A DNA stretch of 64,000 nucleotides from Candidatus Diapherotrites archaeon (GTDB taxonomy: Archaea; Iainarchaeota; Iainarchaeia; Iainarchaeales; 1-14-0-10-31-34): contig JBFMAK010000002.1 in NCBI GenBank assembly GCA_040755695.1, positions 186,001 to 250,000 of the forward strand, read 5' to 3'. A program made the position numbers and the translations under genes. The notes beneath the pieces are model-generated. The model searched no databases. It was not told the DNA's origin and saw only the letters and a list, made by a program, of their open reading frames with translations. The stretch's first letter is position 1. Every line of letters starts with the position of its first letter. Of this stretch, positions 35,831-44,056 are shown piece after piece.

Positions 35831-36196
35831 ATGACAATACTGATTAATTCACACTTCTTTCCTTTCAGGCTGGATTTAAGGGAGAGAAAGCCAGTGCAAT
35901 TGACTGTAGAGCTTGCAAACAAATACAATAAAGCAAAGCTCCTGACAATGGAAATCCTTCTTCCAAGAAGCCTTGCGTTCGATAAAGCAGGATTAAAGGG
36001 AATAGAACAGAGAAAATTTGAGGAAATAGGGGCAAGGAAGACAAAAACATATTACTTTGACATTTACCCCAAAACTTTGACTGATGAAGGCGAACACCAG
36101 ATCAGGATAAAGGTTGCAGAATACATGAATGAGGGGAAAGAACAGAAGTACGTTGCAAAAGAATACAAGAAGGATTTAGAGCTGACAGTGAAATAG
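35831..36196 (+). CDS. Small beta-rich protein
   Basis: 121 residues from ATG 35831. A TTG at 35813 would add six residues without support. The sequence alternates as in an immunoglobulin-like beta sandwich (PVQLTVELANKYNK, TKTYYFDIYPK, HQIRIKVAEY), similar to CARDB-type modules but lacking a signal peptide, so probably cytoplasmic. Ends with TAG. No function can be assigned. Confidence 0.55.
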   Translation: MTILINSHFFPFRLDLRERKPVQLTVELANKYNKAKLLTMEILLPRSLAFDKAGLKGIEQRKFEEIGARKTKTYYFDIYPKTLTDEGEHQIRIKVAEYMNEGKEQKYVAKEYKKDLELTVK

Positions 36197-36209
36197 AATC
36201 AGGGAAAGA

Positions 36210-36401
36210 TTATTCTTGTATTACTAATTTCTCTTTTTTCATTTCCTTGTGGAATTCTTCCAATTCGGATTTGCTTAAGCCTAATTTGGATAAATACTCT
36301 TCGTGCTCTTTTGGGGACAGCTTCTCATACCATTCCTTCCACGTCTTGTCCTCGGGCTTGCTTATGACCTTGCCTTCAACTTGTTTCCTAAGAGAGCGCA
36401 T
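36210..36401 (-). CDS. Small helical hypothetical protein
   Basis: 63 residues, highly charged. KTWKEWYEKLSPKEHEEYLSKLG suggests two short helices with a conserved Trp pair (core WKEWYEKL). No domain known. It converges with the beta-rich gene, 13 bases between stops. Confidence 0.45.
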   Translation of the reverse strand: MRSLRKQVEGKVISKPEDKTWKEWYEKLSPKEHEEYLSKLGLSKSELEEFHKEMKKEKLVIQE

Positions 36402-36555
36402 TTCTTTATCACAATTAAATTAAGAAAAAAAAACTTTTAAAAGGCTTTCTGCAAGGCATCCCTTTAAAAGACAATAAATAACACTAATATTAATGTAGGA
36501 AACGATTTCAGCTAATTTTTTATTGCTAAAAAAAAATTAATGGAGTTGATTTGAG

Positions 36556-36720
36556 ATGGCTGTGGAAGTAACAGAGGAAATGAGGTTAAAGTTACTGCAG
36601 GAAGAGTTTGCAATGAGAAAAAAGCAGCCCACGGCATGGACCAAAACAAAATTCAGGCCATTCGCAAACTTCAACACAAAAAAGAAAAAGAAACCAGAAA
36701 CAGAAATCAAAACCAATTAA
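36556..36720 (+). CDS. Small basic protein, 54 residues
   Basis: ATG 36556 to TAA 36718-36720. The N-terminal half is helical (EEMRLKLLQEEFAMRKK), the second half has QPTAWTKTKFRPF and a poly-lysine tail. TTGAGATG context gives GAG close to the start but no clear ribosome binding site. Composition is like a real small basic protein, possibly nucleic-acid binding. Unknown family. Confidence 0.5.
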   Translation: MAVEVTEEMRLKLLQEEFAMRKKQPTAWTKTKFRPFANFNTKKKKKPETEIKTN

Positions 36721-36817
36721 TTCTTTCATCCAATTCCCTTTCTCTTTTTACTTTTTTTCTCCTGTTTTCCTTTAATTCTCCTTAAGCTTTTCAATTTTTC
36801 TATGCTTACATAAAGAT

Positions 36818-37072
36818 ATGTTCGACTTAAGCCAGGCAGCAATGGGCACAGGAATAATCCTTCTGCTCATAGGAATTGCATTAATATTCATCGGAACAGC
36901 CTTAGGCGCAGTAAGCCAGCAAGGGAAAGTAGAAGGCGCAGGCGTAATAATGCTCGGGCCAATCCCTCTTGTAGGGGCAGCAACAAGCAGAAAAATGGGC
37001 TACGCAATAATAGCACTCATAATAATTGGGGCCATACTCTGGGTAATGCTCAGCTTCTTCATGAAAAAATAG
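36818..37072 (+). CDS. Small two-helix membrane protein, DUF131/TIGR00304-like
   Basis: 84 residues. Two transmembrane segments (residues ~9-32 and ~60-80) flank GAGVIMLGPIPLVGA, the conserved loop of a small archaeal membrane protein family. Function unknown. It ends with TAG. Confidence 0.72.
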   Translation: MFDLSQAAMGTGIILLLIGIALIFIGTALGAVSQQGKVEGAGVIMLGPIPLVGAATSRKMGYAIIALIIIGAILWVMLSFFMKK

Positions 37073-37094
37073 GATAATTCTACATAACTAAGGG

Positions 37095-37529
37095 GTGTTT
37101 GTGAACTACAACAAAGCTTTTTTTGGATTATACGAAAACTTGTTTTTGGTGTTAAAAAAAGAATTCAGGGTTAAGAAGGCACTGAAGATATTTGAAAAGA
37201 TAATAACATTTGGCTTAAAGAAAACTTATGACCAAAGCGGTTTCAGAAAAGGAAACCTAAGTGATTTTGTCAGAGTTGTAAAGGCAAGGGACAATAGTGT
37301 GGGTTTAAAGGTTTCAGTTAAAGTGCATTCTAATAAGATAATTTATCGTTTTTTTACTGATCCTTTCCCGGGCCTAAAAGGAAAAGTTTCTGCTGAAAAG
37401 CTTGACGCAACTTATATGAAGTTTAAAGTAAATTATCTTTTAGGGCCTAAATGGAAATACGAGACAACAAAACATTTATGGGTGAAAGATCATTTTACAG
37501 AGCACAAAATTTATTTAACTTATACATAA
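37095..37529 (+). CDS. Hypothetical protein, ~144 residues
   Basis: Starts at GTG 37095 or GTG 37101 near AGGGGTG. The frame encodes a mixed alpha/beta protein with helical N-terminus (NKAFFGLYENLFLVLKKEF) and strand-rich C-terminus (KYETTKHLWVKDHF). The layout is a little like archaeal small ligand-binding domains, but no motif is decisive. T-rich codons. Function unknown. Confidence 0.5.
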   Translation: MFVNYNKAFFGLYENLFLVLKKEFRVKKALKIFEKIITFGLKKTYDQSGFRKGNLSDFVRVVKARDNSVGLKVSVKVHSNKIIYRFFTDPFPGLKGKVSAEKLDATYMKFKVNYLLGPKWKYETTKHLWVKDHFTEHKIYLTYT

Positions 37530-37760
37530 CTTGCTTTTCTTTTAAGCCATTTTCAGAAAGCCCAAAAATGCCTTTAAAACGCGCAGAAACAGAAAATGCG
37601 TTTTTGGCTGAAATTCCCTAAGGGATTTTGACGTATAATGGTTATTATACGACATCCTGAAGGATTTAAGGATTATTTTGCTGGGAAAAGCCCAAAAATT
37701 AGGAAAATTGAAAGGAATTCGTAGAGAGCTCTTATAGAAATTATTGTTATGTAGAAGTAT
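37530..37760. other. 231-base intergenic region with several hairpins and a dif-like site
   Basis: Between two convergent genes. It contains an imperfect stem pairing AGCCCAAAAATGC (~37558) with GCGTTTTTGGCT (~37600), a short palindrome TCCCTAAGGGA (~37615), the dif-like 28-mer at 37628, and an imperfect ATCCTGAAGGAT (~37654). There is no open frame of note. The density of inverted repeats is higher than in other gaps of the window. Confidence 0.5.
37628..37655. other. dif: Candidate dif recombination site for XerA
   Basis: The 28 bases split as left arm TTGACGTATAA, six-base centre TGGTTA and right arm TTATACGACAT. The arms are near-perfect inverted repeats (CGTATAA/TTATACG plus outer matches). 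The 11-6-11 layout with inner ends ...TATAA and TTATA... is that of bacterial and archaeal dif sites. It lies in an intergenic region 573 bases before xerA. The site is predicted, not proven. Confidence 0.6.
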
Positions 37761-38132
37761 TTATTTGCTTTCAAGAACTTCGGCTTTTATTGTCACAGTC
37801 CCTGAGGCTTTTGCTTGAATTAAGTCCCCGCCAAGCATTTTGTGGCCGTCTCCAGCTAGGGAAACAGTCATCTCCCCCTTATAACCCAAATTGCCTTTCT
37901 CAAAAAAGACTCCATGAATAGAGGTAAGCCTGTATTCTTCATCCAAATGCCTTGGCGTAAAAGCGCCTCCAACAAAGATATTAATATCAAAGGCCTTTAT
38001 CTTTCCCTCAACGGAAATAATCCTGCATTTCTGGACATTGTTCTCTGACAGGGCTTTTTTGAAGCCGCTTAAAATTTCATCGCCGTCATCATACACAATT
38101 GAAAGGATTGTGATCTTCCCTAATTCAACCAT
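37761..38132 (-). CDS. PPC/DUF296-domain protein
   Basis: 123 residues. GDEILSGFKKALSENNVQKC, then the strand-rich core with HGVFFEKG and LAGDGHKMLGGDLIQA, follow the PPC/DUF296 domain of small trimeric DNA-binding-like proteins (the HLxxxGHVIGGHL-type region appears as GDGHKMLGG). A related gene lies at 59470. Role unknown; possibly DNA architecture. Confidence 0.78.
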   Translation of the reverse strand: MVELGKITILSIVYDDGDEILSGFKKALSENNVQKCRIISVEGKIKAFDINIFVGGAFTPRHLDEEYRLTSIHGVFFEKGNLGYKGEMTVSLAGDGHKMLGGDLIQAKASGTVTIKAEVLESK

Positions 38133-38227
38133 TAAATCCCCTTGAAATAATTATAATTAAACCAAAATATATACTTATTGGCTGGAAAAACCAAAAAAAT
38201 ATAAAGAAATAAATTAATTAATATAAC

Positions 38228-39076
38228 ATGGAAGAAATAAAGGGTGCAATAGAGAAGTTCAGGCAGGAGCTAATAGTGGCAGGCTATTCTAAAAGGACAA
38301 TTAAAATGTACTTAAATTATGTAGAAGAATTCCTTTCTTTTTTAAATAAAGCGCCAGAACAGACTGCAAAAGAAGATATAATTTCCTTTATCGCGAAAAA
38401 AAAGGAGAAGGATAATTTAAGCAATGCCTCCATTTCCCTTATTTATTCTTCACTAAAATATTTCTATCACAATTACCTGCACCTCAAGATAATGGATGAA
38501 ATAAAGATGCCAAGGAAAGAGAAGAAGCTTCCCTCAGTTCTTTCTGTTGAAGAAGTAAAAAAATTAATTGGGGCTACTAAGAGGGGCAGGAACCGGCTTG
38601 TGGTGCAGTTCCTTTACAGCACAGGCACAAGAGTGAGTGAATGCGCTAACATTAAATTAAATGATCTTGATTTGGAACAAAAAATTGCCAAGGTTAGGGG
38701 GGGAAAAGGAAACAAGGACAGAACAATAATTCTCTCTGATTACTGGGTCAAGGAGCTTAACAAATACTTAAATAAGAAAAATGTAAAATCAGAATTTGTC
38801 TTCTCAAAAAAGAACGGCAAACCTATTACCACAACTACAATAGAAAGAATTGTGAGAAAGGCAGCTCAAAAGGCAGGAATAACTAAAAGGGTTACTGCTC
38901 ATACAATGCGCCATAGCTTTGCAACGCACCTCCTTGAATCTGGGGAAAATATAAGGAAGATCCAAGAGCTTTTAGGGCATGAAAATTTGTCCACAACACA
39001 AATATACACAACCATTTCTACTGCAGAACTTAAAAAAACAATAAATCCCCTTGATAAATTGAAAAATAGCACATGA
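38228..39076 (+). CDS. xerA: Tyrosine recombinase XerA
   Basis: 282 residues, full length for XerA. N-terminal SAM-like core-binding domain (residues 1-95), then the catalytic domain with all active residues: R135 (STGTRVSE), K160 (GGKGNKD), H225 and R228 (HTMRHS), H251 (LLGHEN) and Y260. It should resolve chromosome dimers at dif; a dif-like site lies upstream at 37628. No integrase-associated genes flank it, so a housekeeping role is more likely than a provirus integrase. Confidence 0.92.
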   Translation: MEEIKGAIEKFRQELIVAGYSKRTIKMYLNYVEEFLSFLNKAPEQTAKEDIISFIAKKKEKDNLSNASISLIYSSLKYFYHNYLHLKIMDEIKMPRKEKKLPSVLSVEEVKKLIGATKRGRNRLVVQFLYSTGTRVSECANIKLNDLDLEQKIAKVRGGKGNKDRTIILSDYWVKELNKYLNKKNVKSEFVFSKKNGKPITTTTIERIVRKAAQKAGITKRVTAHTMRHSFATHLLESGENIRKIQELLGHENLSTTQIYTTISTAELKKTINPLDKLKNST

Positions 39077-39246
39077 AAGGGAGCAAAGCACACCCCACAC
39101 TTCCACTATTCCTTGTTATTGTAAGAAAAAAATGTTATGTAGAAGATATATATTTCTGATAAAATAATGGGCTAAATTGTCACCAAGTTCTCTCCAAAGG
39201 ATTATGCGTTATGTATTTTACTCGTTTTTGGGCTTTTTTAGCAATA

Positions 39247-39260
39247 AATTTATATACTTA
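39247..39260 (+). promoter_or_regulatory. TATA box of the PRC-barrel gene
   Basis: AATTTATATACTTA lies ~55 bases before the ATG at 39306. A start of transcription ~25 bases downstream would leave a short leader that includes GAGGTG at 39294-39299, a strong ribosome binding site. Confidence 0.55.
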
Positions 39261-39305
39261 AACGTTTTATCTATTAATTGTATTTTATTTTTTTGAGGTG
39301 AAAGA

Positions 39306-39623
39306 ATGACTGTCAGACTATCCAAACTATTTGGGATGGACATCTACACTGATACAGCAGAGTACAAGGGCAAGGTATTTGACTTAATAATCAACCTAGA
39401 GAAAGGCAGAATTGAGACAATTACCACAGAGCCACTAAAGGTAAAATCAAAGCAGGAAGCAAAGAAAATAATAAGCGAAAAAAGCATTCCCTACAGAAAC
39501 GTCAAGTCAACAAAAGACATAATCCTAGTTACTACAGCAAAGATTCCAATGGAAGAAGAGAAAGAAGAAGTAGCCCAAACAGTAATGCCAAGGCATTCCC
39601 AATATATAAGACACAGGAGATAA
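39306..39623 (+). CDS. PRC-barrel domain protein
   Basis: 105 residues. LFGMDIYTDTAEYKGKVFDLIIN is a PRC-barrel start (core KGKVFDLIINLEKG), followed by IPYRNVKSTKDIILV. The C-terminus is charged and ends in basic residues (HIRHRR-type). Archaeal PRC-barrel proteins are linked with cell division (CdpB) and RNA processing; which applies here is not readable. GAGGTGAAAG precedes the ATG. Confidence 0.82.
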   Translation: MTVRLSKLFGMDIYTDTAEYKGKVFDLIINLEKGRIETITTEPLKVKSKQEAKKIISEKSIPYRNVKSTKDIILVTTAKIPMEEEKEEVAQTVMPRHSQYIRHRR

Positions 39624-39680
39624 TGTGTCTTACCATTTGTTTTTAGTTTTTAATCAGTTTTATCTAATTAAACAATAATA

Positions 39681-39693
39681 TTTTATATACATA
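39681..39693 (+). promoter_or_regulatory. TATA box upstream of the 39720 gene
   Basis: TTTTATATACATA lies ~30 bases before the GTG at 39720, so the transcript may begin within a few bases of the start codon (leaderless or nearly so). Confidence 0.5.
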
Positions 39694-39719
39694 AGCCCAA
39701 TAATTTATTATTACTGGAA

Positions 39720-40322
39720 GTGAAGAGGGTGTCTGTAAAAGGATATTTCATTCAATATAAGTTCATTATCCCTTCTAACATAAAACATTCTTCTTACAAT
39801 TACCAAAAACTATTCCGCGCTTTATATGGCTATTCCCAGACAGTAACCAAATCAAACGGAAAAACCTACAATTATATGAGGCACGGCGTTCTTTCAAAAA
39901 GCCCTTACATAAAGCAGGGAAAAAACTGTGTAATAATACAGCCAAATCAATTCCAGGAGCTAATTAATTTTTTCAAGACAGGGAGGAATCCGGCCCATGC
40001 TTGGATCACCAAAGGAGACTGGAAGGCAGTATACTATTTGAATGAAAAAGACCTAGAGGAAGAGCATGTTGTCAAGGCTTTGGAGGACTGGGTTGACAGA
40101 ACTTATATTACAACTCCGTCGAATGAATTCTCCCAACTGCACTCAGAGCTAGAAAAAATGAAGAACTCTGTCATAGCAGGAGAAAAACTGAACCAAACCC
40201 ACCAAAAAAATGTTATTGAAGCAGCACAAAAAATAATAAACTCTTACTGGTTCAAACAAGTTTACAACAAATCGCCAAAGCTAAAACAATTTTATTCTAT
40301 TTATAGTTCTTTAAAGGAATAA
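39720..40322 (+). CDS. Hypothetical protein, 200 residues
   Basis: Starts with GTG at 39720 (a second GTG at 39729 is possible). The protein is Lys/Tyr/Gln-rich with N-terminal strands (VKGYFIQYKFIIP), a middle HAWITKGDWKAVYYLNEKD and helical C-terminus. No known motif. It has a good TATA box close upstream and overlaps the convergent gene at 40297 by 26 bases. Not recognised. Confidence 0.55.
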   Translation: MKRVSVKGYFIQYKFIIPSNIKHSSYNYQKLFRALYGYSQTVTKSNGKTYNYMRHGVLSKSPYIKQGKNCVIIQPNQFQELINFFKTGRNPAHAWITKGDWKAVYYLNEKDLEEEHVVKALEDWVDRTYITTPSNEFSQLHSELEKMKNSVIAGEKLNQTHQKNVIEAAQKIINSYWFKQVYNKSPKLKQFYSIYSSLKE

Positions 40323-40722
40323 CTTCTTTTTCTTTTTTCCCTTCGCTTTCTAACTCAATCTTTACTATTAAATCCTTCTTCCTCCACCGTCTTTTTCCCC
40401 CGGCACTTATTGCCTCGAGGAACCCCATATCGACAAGTGTTTTTATGTAAGGGTAAAGGCTCCTGTCATTCTTGTAGTTTACTTTGAATACTTCCTCAAC
40501 CCGCCTCTTTATTTCATCCATTGAAACCCATTCATTAAAACCCAAAACACTTAGAATATGGAATGCTTGGGTATTTTCAATTATTTTGAGGTAATCCCAC
40601 AAAGAGATTATATGCTCTTTTTTGGTTTTCTTTTCTTCTACTTCGTATATCTTCTCTGCTGTATAAGAAACCTTCTTCTCCTTTCGGCCGAACAGCCTTG
40701 AAAAAAAATCAAAAATTCCCAT
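40297..40722 (-). CDS. Winged-helix-like hypothetical protein
   Basis: 141 residues. N-terminus MGIFDFFSRLFGRKEKK is an amphipathic basic segment like those of peripheral membrane proteins. Residues ~45-115 (FHILSVLGFNEWVSMDEIKRRV, YPYIKTLVDMGFLEAI, RRWRKKDLIVKI) fit a winged helix. Probably a regulator or membrane-associated adaptor. Unknown family. Confidence 0.55.
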   Translation of the reverse strand: MGIFDFFSRLFGRKEKKVSYTAEKIYEVEEKKTKKEHIISLWDYLKIIENTQAFHILSVLGFNEWVSMDEIKRRVEEVFKVNYKNDRSLYPYIKTLVDMGFLEAISAGGKRRWRKKDLIVKIELESEGKKEKEVIPLKNYK

Positions 40723-41234
40723 ACAAGAATAATAATATCATTACTTCTATTTAAATTTATCTCAAAAAAAGATGAAAGCAAAACTAATGATAAATTATAT
40801 TATTTATAGTAATTACCTAAATATTTTACATTAATGATTATTCATTATAATATTTACATAGCTATTTTGTACTGTTTTTAGGTACTATTTTTATACAGTT
40901 TTCATTAAGTTCTAGAAGCATATTATTAGCGGAACTAAAGAGTTAGCATGAGGCTCATAAATATTGCGCCAAAAGTAAGTGTTTTAAATAAGGGTTTGAA
41001 ACTTCACCATGACAGTTTTTTTGACGCGGATTTTTACGGCAACACGCTATTACTAAAAGTTAGCCTTTGTAGTTTCTGATGTGCGTCATAGACCGACATT
41101 TTTTTTGCAGACTTAAAAAAATAGATTGTTATATATATTTACTTTATTTTATGTTTTGCTTTGCCCGCTTTTATGTTTAAGTGCCTATTTCGGGCTTTTT
41201 TTAAAGCTGAGGAATCCTTTTGAAAAGGCAGATA
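40723..41234. other. 512-base region without a clear gene; possible ncRNA and small terminator
   Basis: 40723-40920 is extremely AT-rich with TTTATA-like words. 40921-41106 is richer in G and C and ends in T8 (41099-41106), which suits a structured RNA with an archaeal T-tract terminator; the same stretch has a 43-codon frame (ATG 40948 to TGA 41077-41079). At 41128-41140 TTATATATATTTA precedes a GCCCG...CGGGC stem followed by T7 (ending ~41206), a possible short transcript. No RNA family recognised. Confidence 0.4.
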
Positions 41235-41329
41235 TAGCGGGGAAAGGATTTGAACCTTTGACCTTCGGGTTGCTCAATAATAAATTTTTTTATGAGCCCG
41301 ACGGGCACTCCTGGCTGCCCCACCCCGCT
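41235..41329 (-). tRNA. Initiator tRNA-Met (CAT) with 20-base intron
   Basis: Minus-strand AGCGGGGTGGGGCAGCCAGG start with an A1-T72 pair and GGG-CCC anticodon stem (TCGGG/CCCGA), both initiator features. The loop reads CTCATA, then an intron of about 20 bases (41271-41290; ends ambiguous by one base because of repeated T), then A38. The intron sits at 37/38, the canonical archaeal site. T-arm AAAGG TTCAAAT CCTTT; discriminator A, CCA not encoded. Confidence 0.92.
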
Positions 41330-41489
41330 TTTAAAGCAGTTTTAACCTCCTTTTTTTGTTTTATTCATACTTTATTTTTTTTATTGATTTCTTGAATTGT
41401 TTTAATATTATTTCAGTATATTTTCTTTATTTCTTCTTTAGTTTTCTTGTTCTTTTGGCACAAAACCTTGTCCAACATGATGTGTTTTT

Positions 41490-42023
41490 TCAGATGTTTT
41501 TCTGCAGCTGCTTTAATTCTTTTGTTATTAATTCTATTTGGTTCTTCATTTCCTTTAATCTTTTCTTGTTGTCGATTGAATTCAGTTTTTTCCCGCATCT
41601 TGGGCATTTGAATTGGTATTGCACTGCAACCTCGAATGGAACATTATCGCATTTCTCTTTGCATGAAAAGAACACATAGTCTTTTTCAAAATCCACTTTT
41701 TTCTCTAATTTGTCTATCTCTTCTGTCTGTGATTCAAGTATTAGCTCTGCTATCCTTTTGGGTTTTATCTCCCAGGTGTAAGAGTACCAGCCGGTCTGTT
41801 CGTTTTTTGTTTTCTGGTAGCAGGCAACCCCTCTGTAATGGAGCCTGTTGAGTATTGCCCTTACCTCTGTTATTTTTACATTGAGTTTTTTTGCAACCTC
41901 CTCGTCTGTGAAGCCTTTGTTTTTGTTTTTGCAAAATCCTACGAGCTTTATTGCTTCTTTTCCAGCAATATTCTCAAGAAATTCCTTTGTGAGGCTTAGC
42001 TCGAGCATTTTGCTTTTTTTCAT
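41490..42023 (-). CDS. tfe: Transcription factor E, alpha subunit (TFE)
   Basis: 177 residues. N-terminal extended winged helix (residues ~10-95: GFTDEEVAKKLNVKITEVRAIL) followed by WYSYTWEIKP, the TFE hallmark. A zinc ribbon with SCKEKC and CPRCGKK follows (~120-145), then a C-terminal helix. It assists promoter opening by RNA polymerase with TBP and TFB. Confidence 0.9.
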   Translation of the reverse strand: MKKSKMLELSLTKEFLENIAGKEAIKLVGFCKNKNKGFTDEEVAKKLNVKITEVRAILNRLHYRGVACYQKTKNEQTGWYSYTWEIKPKRIAELILESQTEEIDKLEKKVDFEKDYVFFSCKEKCDNVPFEVAVQYQFKCPRCGKKLNSIDNKKRLKEMKNQIELITKELKQLQKNI

Positions 42024-42076
42024 AATTATCTTCTATCTAATTAATTATATAAATAGTATTCTTTTGTTTTTATTCC

Positions 42077-42613
42077 CTATTTTTTGTATTTTATGAATTC
42101 TTTGCCTTTTATGCTTGGCTTTATTGAAATCTTTGGCTTTGAAAATTTTTTCTCCAGTTCCTTTCCTTTGAACAATTCATGCAGGAAAACCGCAAGGGCG
42201 GCTATCTCTGAGTGGGGCTGGCTTGAGACTGAGACATTGTAGTCGCTTAATTTGTAGAATTGCTTTGGCACCTTTTCTGCCCCAACAATTACCATAATTT
42301 TTTGGTGTTTTCTTATTTTTTTGATTTCTTTCTGGATTGCAAGCCCGTACATTGTCAAATGAACTATTTTGAATTTCTTCTTTTTGTATTCTTCTGCTTC
42401 CTTTTCATGCCTTCTTGAATAGGAAACCTTGAATTTGCCGCCCCACCTATTTACAACATCTTTTATGCTTTCAATTAATTTCTTGTCTTCTTCGCCTGAA
42501 AAAATTATTTCTCTTGCCCCTAAAGCCCTTGCAACAAGGGCGCAGTGGCTTGAAACCCTTTTGTCTCTCTCAATCCTGTGCCCAAGTCTTAAAACTGCAA
42601 CTTCTTTTACCAT
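42077..42613 (-). CDS. tRNA (cytidine(56)-2'-O)-methyltransferase Trm56
   Basis: 178 residues of the SPOUT class. VLRLGHRIERDKRVSSH at the start, IVGAEKVPKQFY as the knot strand/loop, and SSQPHSEIAALAVFLHEL are diagnostic. Trm56 methylates C56 in the T-loop of archaeal tRNAs. Located 53 bases upstream of TFE on the same strand. Confidence 0.92.
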   Translation of the reverse strand: MVKEVAVLRLGHRIERDKRVSSHCALVARALGAREIIFSGEEDKKLIESIKDVVNRWGGKFKVSYSRRHEKEAEEYKKKKFKIVHLTMYGLAIQKEIKKIRKHQKIMVIVGAEKVPKQFYKLSDYNVSVSSQPHSEIAALAVFLHELFKGKELEKKFSKPKISIKPSIKGKEFIKYKK

Positions 42614-42662
42614 ATAATTTTATTGTTTGCTTTTCAATTTTTATTAATAACGAGTGAATCTA

Positions 42663-43997
42663 ATGCTTGACATAAGATTGGTTAGGGAAAATCCCGAATT
42701 CGTAAAAAAGAATTTAGGGAAAAGGCAGAATCCAGAATACCTCAAAATGCTTGACGAATTAGTTGAATCAGACATGAAGTGGCGCTCTATACTTCAAGAC
42801 GTGGAAGAGCTCAGAAGGCAGAGGAATGAGATTTCAAGGAAGATAACTGAAGCAATACAGCAGAAAAAGGATATTAGTGCATTAAAGCAGGAGGCAAAAG
42901 AGCTCCCTGAAAAAATCAAGAAAGCAGAAGCAGAATTAAATGAATTGGAGGAAAAGAATCATTCTGCCTTGATGAAATTGCCTAACCTGCTTGAGGAAGA
43001 TGTTCCTTTTGGGAAAGATGAAAACGACAACAAGGAGATAAAGAGCTTTGGTTCAATAAAGAAGTTCTCTTTTGAATTAAAGCACCACGGCTTGCTTACA
43101 GCAGAAAAAAATCTTGCTGATTATGAGAGGGCAGTAAAGATTTCTGGAACTGGCTTTTACATCCTGAAAAACGAATTGGCCTTAATGGAATTGGCTTTGC
43201 AGCGATATGCAATAGATTTTTTGGTGAAGAAGGGTTATTCCTTGATTCTGCCGCCATTCTTAATAAAAAGAAAGCCTTATGAAGGGGTTACTTCTTTGGA
43301 TGACTTTGAGAACGTAATGTACAAAATTGAGAATGAAGACAAGTATTTGATTGCAACTGCAGAGCACCCAATTATTTCAATGCACATGAATGAAATCCTC
43401 CCAGAAGAAGAATTGCCCTTGAAGTATGTTGGCTTGAGCGCCTGCTTCAGGAAGGAGGTTGGAAAGCACGGCCTGGATGAGAGAGGCCTTTTCAGGGTGC
43501 ATCAGTTCAACAAGGTTGAACAGGTAGTATTCTGCAGGCCTGAGGAAAGCCGGAAATATTTTAATGAATTGATTTCAAATGCCGAATCCTTGTTTCAAAA
43601 ACTCAGATTGCCTTGCAGGGTTGTTGCTGTCTGCACTGGGGATATTGGGATTGTTGCAGCAAAAAAATATGATATTGAGGCCTGGAGCCCAAGAGAGAAG
43701 AAATATTTTGAGGTTCATTCAGGAAGCAATTGCACTTCCTATCAGGCAGTCAGGCTGAATGTAAAGTATAGGAAAAAGAATTCAATGGACAAGGAGTATG
43801 TGCACACATTAAATTCCACTGCAATAGCCACAGGGAGGGCTCTCAGGGCAATAATTGAAAACTTCCAGACAGAGAAAGGCACAATAAAAGTGCCTAAAGT
43901 CCTGCAGCCTTACATGAACGGAATCAAGGAAATCCCCTCAGAGAAAAAAGCAAAGCCCATGAAAGGAAAAGCTAAAAAGAAAGCAAGGAAAAAATGA
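42663..43997 (+). CDS. serS: Seryl-tRNA synthetase
   Basis: 444 residues from ATG 42663 (GTG 42654 in frame, but GAGTGA there is a better ribosome binding site). N-terminal coiled-coil arm, then class II motif 2 SACFRKEVG...GLFRVHQFNKVEQ and motif 3 near the end (NSTAIATGRALRAIIENFQ). This is the common (bacterial/eukaryal-like) SerRS, not the rare methanogen type. The C-terminal ~20 residues are Lys-rich. Confidence 0.95.
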   Translation: MLDIRLVRENPEFVKKNLGKRQNPEYLKMLDELVESDMKWRSILQDVEELRRQRNEISRKITEAIQQKKDISALKQEAKELPEKIKKAEAELNELEEKNHSALMKLPNLLEEDVPFGKDENDNKEIKSFGSIKKFSFELKHHGLLTAEKNLADYERAVKISGTGFYILKNELALMELALQRYAIDFLVKKGYSLILPPFLIKRKPYEGVTSLDDFENVMYKIENEDKYLIATAEHPIISMHMNEILPEEELPLKYVGLSACFRKEVGKHGLDERGLFRVHQFNKVEQVVFCRPEESRKYFNELISNAESLFQKLRLPCRVVAVCTGDIGIVAAKKYDIEAWSPREKKYFEVHSGSNCTSYQAVRLNVKYRKKNSMDKEYVHTLNSTAIATGRALRAIIENFQTEKGTIKVPKVLQPYMNGIKEIPSEKKAKPMKGKAKKKARKK

Positions 43998-44056
43998 TTT
44001 CACAGGCATTCTACTTCAGTTCTTGTTTTTAAACAGAAAAAATCTATTTTTATTAT

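Noticed and set aside
38228-39076. XerA as integrase of a provirus or integrative plasmid
   Set aside because: No viral or plasmid genes nearby, length and motifs are those of housekeeping XerA, and a dif-like site is close.
41126-41395. Plus-strand open frame across the initiator tRNA
   Set aside because: It runs antisense through a clear tRNA gene; composition is low-complexity hydrophobic.
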